Assembly (NCBI GenBank): GCA_905200905.1
Contig: CAJKMA010000003.1
Span: 1 to 64,000 of the forward strand
Origin: an uncultured Bacillota bacterium
GTDB lineage: Bacteria; Bacillota; Clostridia; Lachnospirales; Lachnospiraceae
DNA length: 64,000 nucleotides
Direction: 5' to 3'
Within the stretch, counting starts at the first letter, position 1. Each line of letters begins with the position of its first letter. This document shows positions 50,401 to 59,326 of the stretch, one piece after another. The notes beneath the pieces were generated by a model. It did no database searches, was not told the DNA's origin, and saw only the letters and a list, made by a program, of their open reading frames with translations. A program made the position numbers and the translations under genes.

Positions 50401-50940
50401 CCAGCAGGAATTTTTTATTATCAGATTAAGGACCCTATGCTGAATCGAGAGGATTTAAAGAATCCAGAGTATCCCCAAGAGGAGCTTTTGAAGAAATTAA
50501 AAATGGACGGCATTGCAGGAGCAGAGCCTGAAATCTTGGAAAAGCTGGATAAAAATCTGGCAGCAGGAAAGTCTGTGGAATCCATGGCAATACCAGTAAA
50601 ATATACAGCAAAAGGGACATTTAGCAGCAATTCCAAAGTGGCTTATCAGAATCAGTTTGAAACCATGAGAAATTATGTGAATGATAAGGCAAAAGAAATC
50701 GGACAGGAGATTTTAAATGGAAATGTAAATGTAAATCCCTTTGAGAAACAAAAGGAAAATGCCTGCGCCTATTGTCCTTATGCCAGCGTCTGTGGTTTTG
50801 ATGAGAAGATTCCAGGATATTCTTACCGAAGGCTTCATAGCTACACATCCCAGGAAGTCTGGGAGAAAATGAGAGAAGCATTGAAAGGAGGTACAGAGCA
50901 TGAGTGTTTCGTGGACCCAGGAACAAAGGAAGGTCATTGA
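47473..50940 (+). CDS. addB: AddB subunit of the AddAB helicase-nuclease
   Basis: A 1155-residue subunit of the AddAB complex, the Firmicute counterpart of RecBCD that resects double-strand ends for recombination. N-terminal Walker A FGPSGAGKSYYIYHKI (8-23); C-terminal nuclease with VIDYKSG (near 935) and an iron-sulphur cluster made by a Cys around 776 (KCACSHFLLYG) and the final NACAYCPYASVCGF group near 1097-1110. The start follows AAGGAGGATAC. Its end overlaps addA by 41 bp, indicating coupled translation in the order addB-addA. Confidence 0.95.
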   Translation: MALQFIFGPSGAGKSYYIYHKIIQESMENPKKQYLILVPEQFTMQTQKDLVSMHPRKGIMNIDVLSFERLAFRVLEETGDIRGELLEETGKSMVLRRVAQEKKKELKILGAKMDKQGYVSQLKSMVSELRQYEITSQDLEKVLKEVENKPELYYKLKDISILYQGFFDYLGENFYTQEEILDVLGRVAEKSGKIKDSVLVLDGYTGFTPIQLQLLEKLLVLSSQVYVTVTMGMGEDPYQPGSPHQLFYLSKQTVSRLCNLAKEKKISWSEYWIPKKQQDYAGRFLHQEPMRFLEQRLFRYGIYEKEQDAIHIRESANPGAEMEETAAMIRRMVREQGYRYGDFAVVSGDMEVYAPAASRAFGKYGIPCFIDQKHSIFMNPFVEYIRAAIDVVVENFTYESVFRLLRCGMTDISSEEMDRLENYVIAMGIQGLSKWQNPWIRTYRGQAPEECVLLNKIRIRLVDMWEPFCKKMKEPGARVEDYARALYGYICENHIEEQLKDYEEQFKGEQNQAMVKEYSQIYRIVMDLLDKLVEILGEQQVRPREFKEILDAGLTEAKVGVIPPTSDQVLVGDMERTRLKEIKVLFFVGVNEGKIPKEQQAGKLLSDLNREELKSPLEDLGLSLAPTAKEDLYTQKFYLYLNLTKPSEKVFLSYSRMDGSGQAMSPSFLISQVERLFPKVEREEEIPLFLESPYSALDKLSEQLRSTQKESPLFEELLSWFQSQDKFRPLVQGLIDGAYYMNPQDGISKGVAHALYGVDLENSATRLEQFAKCACSHFLLYGLELRERARYEFSMADLGTLLHDSLDLFAKKIREQGWQWTGLSDEERDALAEACVDEVVEHSGETILLSSARNAYTVNRAKRMVKRSVWALQCQLRQGEFYPAMTEWAFGPQDQIESLNIPLAPGERLHLKGRIDRIDVCQGEEDELYVKVIDYKSGATELDFVKLYYGLQLQLALYLNAAIELEQKRFPGKRVKPAGIFYYQIKDPMLNREDLKNPEYPQEELLKKLKMDGIAGAEPEILEKLDKNLAAGKSVESMAIPVKYTAKGTFSSNSKVAYQNQFETMRNYVNDKAKEIGQEILNGNVNVNPFEKQKENACAYCPYASVCGFDEKIPGYSYRRLHSYTSQEVWEKMREALKGGTEHECFVDPGTKEGH

Positions 50941-53900
50941 TACCAGAAATTGTAATATTTTGGTCAGCGCTGCTGCAGGAAGTGGGAAGACTGCAGTTTT
51001 GGTGGAGAGGATTTTACAATTAATTACAGATGAACATCATCCAGTAGACATTGACCGCCTTTTGATTGTGACTTTTACCAGGGCAGCAGCAGGAGAAATG
51101 AAAGAGCGAATACGGGCTGCCATTGAGAAAAAGTTGGAAACAGACCGAGATAATGAGCATTTACAGCGGCAAAGTGTGTTGGTGCATCATGCACAGATTA
51201 CAACCATTGATAGTTTTTGTTCGTATGTTGTAAAAAATTATTTTCATTTGATTGACCTGGACCCTTCTTTTCGTATGGGAGATGAAGGTGAGATGCGTCT
51301 TTTGCAGGCAGATGTGGCGGATAAAGTCATGGAGGAAGCCTATGCAAAGGAGGATAATCATGCTTTTGCAGCCTTTGTGGATGGTTTTTCTGGAGGAAAG
51401 ACGGATGAAAAAATTCCGGAGCTTATGCAAAAGCTCTATGGCTTTTCTATGAGCTATCCCTATCCCACAGAGTGGCTGGAATCCTGTAAAAAAGCCTATG
51501 AAGTGCAGGATGTGGAAGACCTGGAGAAGGCGCCATGGGTGGCATGTGTAAAAGCAGAACTTGAGAAAGAGATAAGGGAAGCAGCAGAGCTTTTGGAACA
51601 GGCTGTAGAAATTTGTAAGGAAGCAGATGGACCAGGATTTTATCTGGAGCTTTTAGAGTCTGAGAAAGCAGCGATAGAGAAGGCGCAAAAAGCAGAAAGC
51701 TTAAAGGAGTGGAAGATGCTTTTGGAGGCCATAGAGTTTAAGCGGCTTCCAGCTGGAAAAAAGGCGGAAAAAGAACAGGTTTCTCAAAAAAGGCAGGAGA
51801 TGGCTAAGAATCTTAGAAGCCAAGCTAAGGATTTCATAAAAGAGATCAAGGAACGATATTTTCAGGAGACCATGGAGGAAATGGCAGAGAATCTTAGAAA
51901 AGCCGGTGAACCGGTGGGGGTTCTAGTGGATTTAACCTTGCGGTTTATGGAGTGCTATCAGGAGAAAAAAAAGGAAAAAAACATTCTGGATTTTGCAGAT
52001 TTGGAGCATTATGCCCTAGAAATTCTGGTGGAGCATACAGAAGAAGGAGATAAACGCACCAATGCAGCAAAAGAACTGGCAGAGCAGTTTACAGAGATTA
52101 TGATTGACGAGTACCAGGACAGCAATCTGGTACAGGAAAAGCTTTTAACTGCTGTATCTGGAATGGAAGATGGAATTTATAATGTTTTTATGGTGGGTGA
52201 TGTGAAACAGAGCATTTACCGCTTCCGTCTGGCAAGGCCGGATTTATTTATGGAAAAATTCCGCATGTATCCCTTAGAGCAGGGAAAAGAGAAGCTGCGT
52301 ATTGACCTGCACCGGAATTTTAGAAGCAGAAAAGAAGTGCTGGAAAGTGTCAACTATTTGTTTTACCAGATTATGGGGGACGATTTGGGCGGTGTGGAAT
52401 ATGACCAAGATGCTGCCTTATACCCACAGCGGGAATTTCCTCCCCAAAAGCAGAAGGAACCAGCAGCAGAATTGCTTTTATTGGAAGAGGATGACCCTGT
52501 GTGGAAGGAGAGGGAGGATGGACAGACAGCCAGAGAGTTGGAGGCAAAGATGGCGGCTCTTCGTATTCGGGAGCTCATAGAAAATCAAGAGGTTCTGGAT
52601 AAGGAGACAGCAGAGTACCGCAAAGCCAGGTATTCGGATATTACCATTTTGCTGCGTACCATGTCTGGGTGGGCTGAAACTTTTAAAAAGATACTGAATG
52701 CTTCTGGGATTCCAGCCAGCGTTACTACAAAAACAGGATATTTTTCATCCACAGAGGTGACGACTGTGCTGGATTATCTTCAGATTTTAGATAATCCTTT
52801 GCAGGATATACCTCTGGCGGGAGCCATGCGTGGTTTGCCTGATGGATTTTGTTTCCAGGAATTAGCAGAGATAAAAGCGCTTGGGAAAAAAGAAGAAAAA
52901 GCCAGCCTTTTTGAAGCAGTATTATTGGCAGAAAAGTTGGAAAATTCCCTGGGAGAAAAGGTGAGAAGGTTTCTGGAGGTATACCGAAGGCTTCGCTGCA
53001 AAGTACCCTATACTCCCATGCATGAATTGTTGTGGGATTTCTTTGATGAGACAGGGTTTTTATTGTATCAGCAGGCTTTTGTTTCAGGAGAGCAAAAAAA
53101 GGCAAACCTTCTCATGTTGGTAGAGAAAGCCAGAGCCTATGAAAGTACCAGTTACCGTGGATTGTTTAATTTCATCCGTTATATTGAGAAACTGAAAAAA
53201 TATCAGGTGGACTTTGGAGAGGCGAATGTTCTTTCTGAAAAAGAAGATACGGTGCGTATTATGAGTATTCACAGCAGTAAGGGACTAGAATTTCCCATTG
53301 TGTTTGTGGCAGGTCTTGGAAAACAAATGAATATGCAGGATGCCAGGGAAAGTATTGTACTGCATCCGGATTTGGGAATTGGCGCCCCCTGTGTAGATGA
53401 GAAGTTCCGTATTCGTACCAGAACTATTTTGCAAAAGGCAGTGCAGCAGGAGATTACGTTGGAGAGCCTTGGAGAAGAGCTTAGAATTCTTTACGTGGCA
53501 TTAACCAGGGCAAAGGAGAAGCTAATTCTGACAGGAACCTTGTGTAAACTGGAGGAGAAGCTTACTGGCTTTGAGAAGGTAAAATACCAGGAAAAGCAGC
53601 GGCTTTCCTATGGAATTCGCATGAAGGGGAAGAGTTATCTGGACTGGGTTTTGGCAGCCCTTGCCAGACACAAGGCTATGAAACCTCTGTATGAAGCCTT
53701 TGGACAACAGGCTTATGCCCTGAACCCTTGGTATGAAGGGCCGGGTGACTTTTTTGTCCGTAGAATTTCTCCCATGGAATTGGTAGTGGAGGAAACGCAG
53801 CTTCGCACAGAAGAACTACTGAAAAAGGGAGAGCTTCTCATGTGGGATTGCAGCCAGGTTTATGACCAGAAACTTAGGGAGAGCCTACAGGAAAGTTTTT

Positions 53901-54607
53901 CTTATGAATATCCTTATGAGGCGCTGGGGCAAATTCCTGCAAAACTTACTGTTTCTGAAGTGAAGCGGATGCAAATGCCGCAAGAGGAAGAGAGTATGCT
54001 TCTGTATCATACGGAAACAGAAAGCTATGTTCCGGCTTTCATGCGTGAGGAAGAGGTGGTACTGGAAGGTGCACAGCGCGGTACTGCCTATCATCGTGTA
54101 CTGGAATGTCTTGACTATACCTGTGCAGATACCTTAGAACAAGTGAAAGAGCAGTTAGAAGACATGGTTTCCAGTAGAAAATTGTCGCCTGCCATGAGAA
54201 AGACGGTAAAAGCCAGGGAAATTTATAAATTTGTGGAAAGTCCTCTGGGACAGCGGATGCAGGCTGCCAGCAGAAGAGGGGAACTGCACCGAGAGCAGCC
54301 TTTTGTCATTGGTGTGCCGGCAAATCAAGTACAGAAAGAATATGATTCCAGAGATGAAATTTTGATTCAGGGAATCATGGATGCTTATTTTGAGGAAGGG
54401 GAAGAGTTGGTTCTGGTAGATTATAAAACGGATAAAGTCTGGAACAACAAACCGGAAAGTCTTGTAGAGAAATATCAGATGCAGTTAAAATATTACAAAG
54501 AAGCCCTGGAGTGCCTGACACAGAGAAAGGTAAAAGAAACTTATATTTATTCTTTGCAGTTGGGGAAGGCTGTGGAGGTAAATAATGTGCTTTCTTGCCC
54601 GTTATGA
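50900..54607 (+). CDS. addA: AddA helicase-nuclease subunit
   Basis: A 1235-residue UvrD-type helicase with nuclease tail. Walker A LVSAAAGSGKTAVLVERI (21-38), Walker B IMIDEYQDSNLVQ (near 403), GDVKQSIYRFRLARP, motif V/VI SIHSSKGLEFPIVF and RILYVALTRAKEKL, and the C-terminal RecB-type nuclease LVLVDYKTDKVW (near 1171). With AddB it unwinds and degrades DNA ends until a Chi site. It starts inside the end of addB. A 13-bp hairpin overlaps its stop codon. Confidence 0.96.
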   Translation: MSVSWTQEQRKVIDTRNCNILVSAAAGSGKTAVLVERILQLITDEHHPVDIDRLLIVTFTRAAAGEMKERIRAAIEKKLETDRDNEHLQRQSVLVHHAQITTIDSFCSYVVKNYFHLIDLDPSFRMGDEGEMRLLQADVADKVMEEAYAKEDNHAFAAFVDGFSGGKTDEKIPELMQKLYGFSMSYPYPTEWLESCKKAYEVQDVEDLEKAPWVACVKAELEKEIREAAELLEQAVEICKEADGPGFYLELLESEKAAIEKAQKAESLKEWKMLLEAIEFKRLPAGKKAEKEQVSQKRQEMAKNLRSQAKDFIKEIKERYFQETMEEMAENLRKAGEPVGVLVDLTLRFMECYQEKKKEKNILDFADLEHYALEILVEHTEEGDKRTNAAKELAEQFTEIMIDEYQDSNLVQEKLLTAVSGMEDGIYNVFMVGDVKQSIYRFRLARPDLFMEKFRMYPLEQGKEKLRIDLHRNFRSRKEVLESVNYLFYQIMGDDLGGVEYDQDAALYPQREFPPQKQKEPAAELLLLEEDDPVWKEREDGQTARELEAKMAALRIRELIENQEVLDKETAEYRKARYSDITILLRTMSGWAETFKKILNASGIPASVTTKTGYFSSTEVTTVLDYLQILDNPLQDIPLAGAMRGLPDGFCFQELAEIKALGKKEEKASLFEAVLLAEKLENSLGEKVRRFLEVYRRLRCKVPYTPMHELLWDFFDETGFLLYQQAFVSGEQKKANLLMLVEKARAYESTSYRGLFNFIRYIEKLKKYQVDFGEANVLSEKEDTVRIMSIHSSKGLEFPIVFVAGLGKQMNMQDARESIVLHPDLGIGAPCVDEKFRIRTRTILQKAVQQEITLESLGEELRILYVALTRAKEKLILTGTLCKLEEKLTGFEKVKYQEKQRLSYGIRMKGKSYLDWVLAALARHKAMKPLYEAFGQQAYALNPWYEGPGDFFVRRISPMELVVEETQLRTEELLKKGELLMWDCSQVYDQKLRESLQESFSYEYPYEALGQIPAKLTVSEVKRMQMPQEEESMLLYHTETESYVPAFMREEEVVLEGAQRGTAYHRVLECLDYTCADTLEQVKEQLEDMVSSRKLSPAMRKTVKAREIYKFVESPLGQRMQAASRRGELHREQPFVIGVPANQVQKEYDSRDEILIQGIMDAYFEEGEELVLVDYKTDKVWNNKPESLVEKYQMQLKYYKEALECLTQRKVKETYIYSLQLGKAVEVNNVLSCPL

Positions 54608-54620
54608 GGGCAAGAAAGCA
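54588..54620. terminator. Hairpin across the addA stop codon
   Basis: TGCTTTCTTGCCC (54588-54600) and GGGCAAGAAAGCA (54608-54620) are perfect 13-bp arms with a loop containing TATGA, so the addA TGA lies within it. It sits between convergent genes and probably terminates both, though the T-tract is short. Confidence 0.7.
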
Positions 54621-54668
54621 ATAGTTTCTAGAAAGTTATTTCGTATGGTCTTGTAGAAAATTAAGAAA

Positions 54669-56570
54669 TTAGCTAAGTAGTTTGGGTTCTATCTTTTTGA
54701 TATGAGTTTCTAAGGTGTTACGATCTACTAGAGCAGGAACAACACCTTGCCTAGAGACACAGAAGCCAGCAGCATATGTAGCAATACGAATGGAGCTTTC
54801 TAGAGAATATCCTTCAATCAGAAAAGAAGCCAATGCTGAGATAAAAGCATCTGCACCTCCAGTGGTATCAATAGAGATAAAATCTGCAGCTGGAAAGTAT
54901 TTTGAACTTTCTTCAGTTTTAAGATAACATCCTTCATGTCCAAGCGTTATGATAACTGTTTTTATTCCTTTTTGGAAGAAATATTCAGCTTGTTCTTCTA
55001 CCGTGGCAAGGTGTGGACATAGAGTAGCTGCTTCTTTTCGATTTGGAATAAAAATATCTGTATTTTGAAGAAGTTGTTCTGGTATAGCCTTTAAGGCAGC
55101 AGGTTTAACGATATTTTTTGCACCATACTTTCTAGCAATTTTTGCTGCTTCTAAGACTGTTTGAATAGGAATTTCAGTGGAAAGCAGACAGAAACCACTA
55201 TTTTCAAAAAGATGTTGCCTTTTTTGAATATCTTGCGGAGTTAAATTTCCGTTTGCTCCAGACATAATAGTGATAGTTCCTTCACCATTCCGCTCGATAT
55301 AAATATAGGCTTTTCCTGTTTGGGCCTTTATATCCCGGTGGACGCCCTGAGTAGCAACCTGTTCTTTTTCTAAGATATCTAATATAAAAGTGGAGTCTAC
55401 ATCATTACCGATTTCCCCTATAAGGGAAACTTCTCTTCCAAGTTTAGCAGCTCCAACGGATTGATTCGCTCCTTTTCCTCCAAGCGTGGTAGTAGAACTT
55501 AATATAGTAGTGGTTTTTCCAGCTTGAGGAAGCCAGTCCACATTGAAAGTAATATCTGTATTTATGCTTCCGACTACCACAATTTTTTTTGAACGAAAGA
55601 AAGAGGGGATATCTAAACTTTCTTCATTATCAAAAATGTATTTAGATATAAAGGTGTACTCTGGTTTTTCGAGTGCTTTTTTTTCGCATTTTTGGATTAA
55701 ATTTTTACATACATAATAGCCAAATTCCCAATAGGGGATTTTGATACTGGAAATGTGAGGAAAGGAAATTGCCTCTCTTACATCATCTTTTAAACTTACT
55801 ATAGATAAATCTGAAGGCACATAGTAGTGCATTTTATTCATTTGTTCGTATAAAATAAGAGAAGATGCGAAATGTGAACTGACAATCCCTGAAAAGTTGT
55901 AATTCAATATTTTGGAACAGAATTCAGGGTCAGATACTAAAAGTTTCATCTTATCATGATAAGGGATTTGGTTGTCAAAGAGACATTTTTTAAATCCTTC
56001 AAATACCATATCGGAGCGTCGGCTTTTTTCTTTTACAAGACAGGCAATTTTACTGTGCTTGTATTCTAATAGTTTTTGTGTCAGAACATATCCCATTGTT
56101 TTAAAATCTATATTGTAGGCAGATAAAGTATAAGGTGCATTGACATAGCAGACAGAGATATTTTGTTCTGCAAAGTAATGCTCATGTTGACAACTATCTT
56201 CTTCTACAGGTTCCCAGAGTACTCCATCTATATTGTTTTTACAAAGAGATGTAATATGTTTTAATTCAGTATCCTTGTTGTTAAGGCTGTCTAGAAGCAA
56301 GACGCTATATCCTTGCTCCTGTGCTGCCTGGATAATACCGTTTAGCATTAAATTGGTCTGCGAAGCTGTACGCAATAGAACACCTAACAAAAAGCGCTTA
56401 GCATGGGATATATTTTTTACAGTTCCGTAAGGGGTATAGTTATATTCTTTTACAATTTTTAATACCCGGCTACGAGTTTCTGGATTGATATTTTGATCTT
56501 TATTATTAACAATTTTGGAAACTGTCGAAATAGAGACTCCAGCCAGATTGGCAATTTCTTTGATTGTCAT
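54669..56570 (-). CDS. Fusion of LacI-family repressor and PfkB/ribokinase domain
   Basis: A 633-residue fusion. Residues 1-55 are a LacI helix-turn-helix (MTIKEIANLAGVSISTVSKI) and hinge; about 60-320 is a periplasmic-binding-type effector domain; about 327-633 is a full ribokinase fold (VVVGSINTDITF, substrate motif GGKGANQSVGAAKLG, C-terminal DTTGGADAFISAL). Ribokinases read GAGD or AAGD at the anion hole; here it is GGAD, keeping the catalytic Asp but altering the loop. The protein is divergent from the nucleoside hydrolase/importer/ribokinase operon and should regulate it. With a canonical ribokinase already in that operon, the fused domain may sense ribose or ribose-phosphate, or be a second kinase. 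Confidence 0.92.
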   Translation of the reverse strand: MTIKEIANLAGVSISTVSKIVNNKDQNINPETRSRVLKIVKEYNYTPYGTVKNISHAKRFLLGVLLRTASQTNLMLNGIIQAAQEQGYSVLLLDSLNNKDTELKHITSLCKNNIDGVLWEPVEEDSCQHEHYFAEQNISVCYVNAPYTLSAYNIDFKTMGYVLTQKLLEYKHSKIACLVKEKSRRSDMVFEGFKKCLFDNQIPYHDKMKLLVSDPEFCSKILNYNFSGIVSSHFASSLILYEQMNKMHYYVPSDLSIVSLKDDVREAISFPHISSIKIPYWEFGYYVCKNLIQKCEKKALEKPEYTFISKYIFDNEESLDIPSFFRSKKIVVVGSINTDITFNVDWLPQAGKTTTILSSTTTLGGKGANQSVGAAKLGREVSLIGEIGNDVDSTFILDILEKEQVATQGVHRDIKAQTGKAYIYIERNGEGTITIMSGANGNLTPQDIQKRQHLFENSGFCLLSTEIPIQTVLEAAKIARKYGAKNIVKPAALKAIPEQLLQNTDIFIPNRKEAATLCPHLATVEEQAEYFFQKGIKTVIITLGHEGCYLKTEESSKYFPAADFISIDTTGGADAFISALASFLIEGYSLESSIRIATYAAGFCVSRQGVVPALVDRNTLETHIKKIEPKLLS

Positions 56571-56712
56571 ATGAAAACCTCATTATAAGTTTTTGTTTTA
56601 TTATGAATGAAAAGACATCATTTGTCAATGGAAAAGGTAATATAGAATTATACATAATAGACAAGAAAGTTATTTCATAAATGTTTTTATTTAATAAAAA
56701 TACAAACGGATA

Positions 56713-56778
56713 TTGACAGATTAAAAAAACAGATGTAGAATATGTGCATAGGAAAACACTTTAAGAAAATATTTTCTT
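56713..56778 (+). promoter_or_regulatory. Promoter and palindromic operator of the nucleoside operon
   Basis: TTGACA at 56713-56718, 17 bp, TAGAAT at 56736-56741 form a good sigma-A promoter. Downstream of the expected start, AAGAAAATATTTTCTT at 56763-56778 is a perfect 16-bp palindrome, well placed as a roadblock operator for the divergent LacI-ribokinase regulator. Confidence 0.75.
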
Positions 56779-56822
56779 TTGGTGTAGTAACGTGAAAAGA
56801 GATAAAGGAAAGGAGAATTATA

Positions 56823-57800
56823 GTGAAAAAAGAATCACAAAAAGAGTGGGATGAATTTACTAGCTCCCGTGTAGTAGAAAAGAGTAGAATTGATAATGAG
56901 AAAATTATTAAGAGGTTGCAAAAACCGAAAGGAAAAGTAGATGTAGTAATTGATACAGACACTTATAATGAAATTGATGATCAGTTTGCAGTTGCTTATT
57001 TGGTGAAATCAGAAGATAAACTTGATTTAAAAGCGATTTACGCTGCGCCTTTTCATAATGAGAAATCTACAGGTCCAGCTGATGGTATGGAAAAAAGTTA
57101 TCAGGAAATTATGAACATTCTTACGTTGTTAGAGAGAGAAGACCTAAAATCTCATGTGTATAAAGGTTCCACAGAATATATGTCTTCTGAAACAGAACCT
57201 GTAATATCAGATGCAGCAAAGGACTTAGCTGAAAGAGCTATGAATTATACAGAGGAGAATCCGTTGTATGTGATTGCAATAGGAGCTATTACAAATGTGT
57301 CTTCTGCATTATTATTAAACCCAGAAATAAAAAATAAGATTGTATTGATTTGGCTAGGTGGGAATGCGATTCATTGGCCTCATAATAGAGAATTTAATCT
57401 GTTTCAGGATGTGGCAGGGGCTAGGATTGTATTTGGATGCGGAGTTCCACTGGTTCAGCTTCCTTGCATGGGCGTTGTATCTGCATTTACTACAAGCGGT
57501 CCAGAGTTAGAATATCATCTTAGAGGGAAAAATAAGCTTTGTGATTATTTGGTAGATGTTACAACGAAAGAGGCAATGGAATGTTATGGAGGCGCTACAT
57601 GGACAAGGCCGATTTGGGATGTAACGGCTGTAGCTTGGTTGTTGGACGGAGATTTTGAAGAAGATTGTTTAATACATAGTCCAATTCCTGAGTATGATGA
57701 TAGATATGCCTTTGATTATAATCGTCATTTTATAAAGTATGTTTATCATATCAAGAGAGATAATCTTTTTGCGGATTTGTTTGAAAAACTTGCTAGATAG
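56823..57800 (+). CDS. Ribonucleoside hydrolase
   Basis: A 325-residue nucleoside hydrolase that splits nucleosides into base and ribose. The calcium-binding motif is VIDTDTYNEIDDQFAVAYL (near 40-58), a D-x-D-x4-DD pattern, and Asp in DVTAVAWLL near the C-terminus completes the site. GTG start behind AAAGGAGAA. It has no signal peptide, so it acts in the cytoplasm after uptake. First gene of an operon ending in ribokinase, which would phosphorylate the released ribose. Specificity (purine or pyrimidine) cannot be read. Confidence 0.88.
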   Translation: MKKESQKEWDEFTSSRVVEKSRIDNEKIIKRLQKPKGKVDVVIDTDTYNEIDDQFAVAYLVKSEDKLDLKAIYAAPFHNEKSTGPADGMEKSYQEIMNILTLLEREDLKSHVYKGSTEYMSSETEPVISDAAKDLAERAMNYTEENPLYVIAIGAITNVSSALLLNPEIKNKIVLIWLGGNAIHWPHNREFNLFQDVAGARIVFGCGVPLVQLPCMGVVSAFTTSGPELEYHLRGKNKLCDYLVDVTTKEAMECYGGATWTRPIWDVTAVAWLLDGDFEEDCLIHSPIPEYDDRYAFDYNRHFIKYVYHIKRDNLFADLFEKLAR

Positions 57801-57882
57801 AATTGGTTAAGGTTTAGGGTAGAGACAATTCTTATAGATATTGAACTATGTGTAAATATTTGGAAAAAGGAGAAACGAGAAT

Positions 57883-59220
57883 ATGAAAATAAGAAAAGTT
57901 TTAGCGTTAACAGTAAGCGCAATGATGATGGCATCTTTAGGCTTGACAGGATGTGGAAAATCTGGAAATTCTGGAAGTAGTGACGGGAATAAAGAATCCA
58001 AGGGAGATTCGGATAGTGTAACACTAAAATGGATTTCACAAGGGCCAGGCGAGGATTCTTGGGAAGGTCTTACGAAGCCAATATTAGAAGAATATGAAAA
58101 AGAAACAGGAGTACATATTGATGCGGAGTTTTATGCATTCAATGATTTGTTTGAGGTTATCGAAACAAAATCTGCTGCAGGAAATGCAGATTTTGATGTT
58201 ATGAGTGTTGATGTTACCTATATTTCTAAATATGGTACTAGCGGATATTTGGAACCATTAGATAAATATTTTTCTGATGAAGATAAAGCAAAATGGGATT
58301 CAGCTTCTTATCAGGCGGGGGTCTGGGAAGATACTATGTATGCAGCACCTGAGAATACATCTACGCAGGAGTTATATTATAATAAGACTTTGCTTGATAA
58401 AGCAGGTATCACAATTCCAGAAAATGATGAGAATAATAGACTTACATATGAGCAGATTGCAGATTTGGCAAAACAGGCATTAGAAAAATTAGATCCAGAC
58501 GGAACACAGGGATTGATTGGTTTTGATTTCCAGCAGGTAAGCCGTGTATATCAGATGAATATGCTTGCAAATTCTATGGGAGGAAAAAATATTAGTGAAG
58601 ATGGTTTTTCATTAGATGGTGTTGTGAATACAAAACCTTGGATTGATGCAATGACATGGTATCAGAACCTGGTAGAGGAAGGAATTGCTTCAAAAGGATA
58701 TGATGCAGATCAGTTAGGTGATCAGTTTTATGCAGGTAAAATGTTATTCTTAGTAGGTGGTACTTGGACAGCTTCAGGTATGAAAGTTGAGGATGAAATT
58801 GGATGTACATATGCACCTTGTTTTGAAGGTTTTGAGGATGAAGTAGCAACTTCTACAGGTAGTTGGTATTTTGGAATCAATTCTAATTCAAAAAATAAAG
58901 ATGCAGCGGCAGATTTTATTAAATGGTTTACTTTGGAAAAAGGTAGCGATATGTGGTTAGAAGCAAATGGAGATGTACCTAGCCGTTTGGATAAGCAAGA
59001 AGAGATTAAAAATGATCCAAATGCTTCCATGAGCATGAAAATTGCTGCATATGAAGCTGCAAATACAGCTGTTCCTCGTGCGGTAACTCCTGTATTTGGT
59101 GAATATTCTACGGTGCTAGATCAGGCATGGGAGGATGTTCGAAATGGAGCGGATGTGAAAGAAACTCTTGATAATGCCATAGAGCAGTTTGATTCTGCTA
59201 TAGCTGCATATAAAAAATAA
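57883..59220 (+). CDS. CUT1-type substrate-binding lipoprotein of the nucleoside operon
   Basis: A 445-residue family 1 solute-binding protein with lipoprotein signal (VSAMMMASLGLTGCG, Cys near 25), a Ser/Gly-rich linker and a two-lobed binding domain. Its operon (nucleoside hydrolase, two permeases, ribokinase) suggests that it binds a nucleoside or a ribose-containing sugar. This is unusual since known nucleoside ABC importers use BMP/Med-type binding proteins (BmpA family) instead. A hairpin follows the gene. Confidence 0.85.
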   Translation: MKIRKVLALTVSAMMMASLGLTGCGKSGNSGSSDGNKESKGDSDSVTLKWISQGPGEDSWEGLTKPILEEYEKETGVHIDAEFYAFNDLFEVIETKSAAGNADFDVMSVDVTYISKYGTSGYLEPLDKYFSDEDKAKWDSASYQAGVWEDTMYAAPENTSTQELYYNKTLLDKAGITIPENDENNRLTYEQIADLAKQALEKLDPDGTQGLIGFDFQQVSRVYQMNMLANSMGGKNISEDGFSLDGVVNTKPWIDAMTWYQNLVEEGIASKGYDADQLGDQFYAGKMLFLVGGTWTASGMKVEDEIGCTYAPCFEGFEDEVATSTGSWYFGINSNSKNKDAAADFIKWFTLEKGSDMWLEANGDVPSRLDKQEEIKNDPNASMSMKIAAYEAANTAVPRAVTPVFGEYSTVLDQAWEDVRNGADVKETLDNAIEQFDSAIAAYKK

Positions 59221-59234
59221 TTGATAGATTTGAT

Positions 59235-59270
59235 ATGGCGGCATGTCCTAACCGATATTCCGCCATTTTT
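59235..59270 (+). other. Intercistronic hairpin after the binding-protein gene
   Basis: ATGGCGG (59235-59241) and CCGCCAT (59260-59266) pair across 18 nt and are followed by TTTTT, acting as a partial terminator that lowers permease expression. An AACGTT palindrome (within AAAACGTTAAT, about 59284) lies between it and the first permease. Confidence 0.7.
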
Positions 59271-59326
59271 AAGTAAGAAAAGAAAACGTTAATAGATATT
59301 TTGATTCGGAAAGATAGGAGGATACT

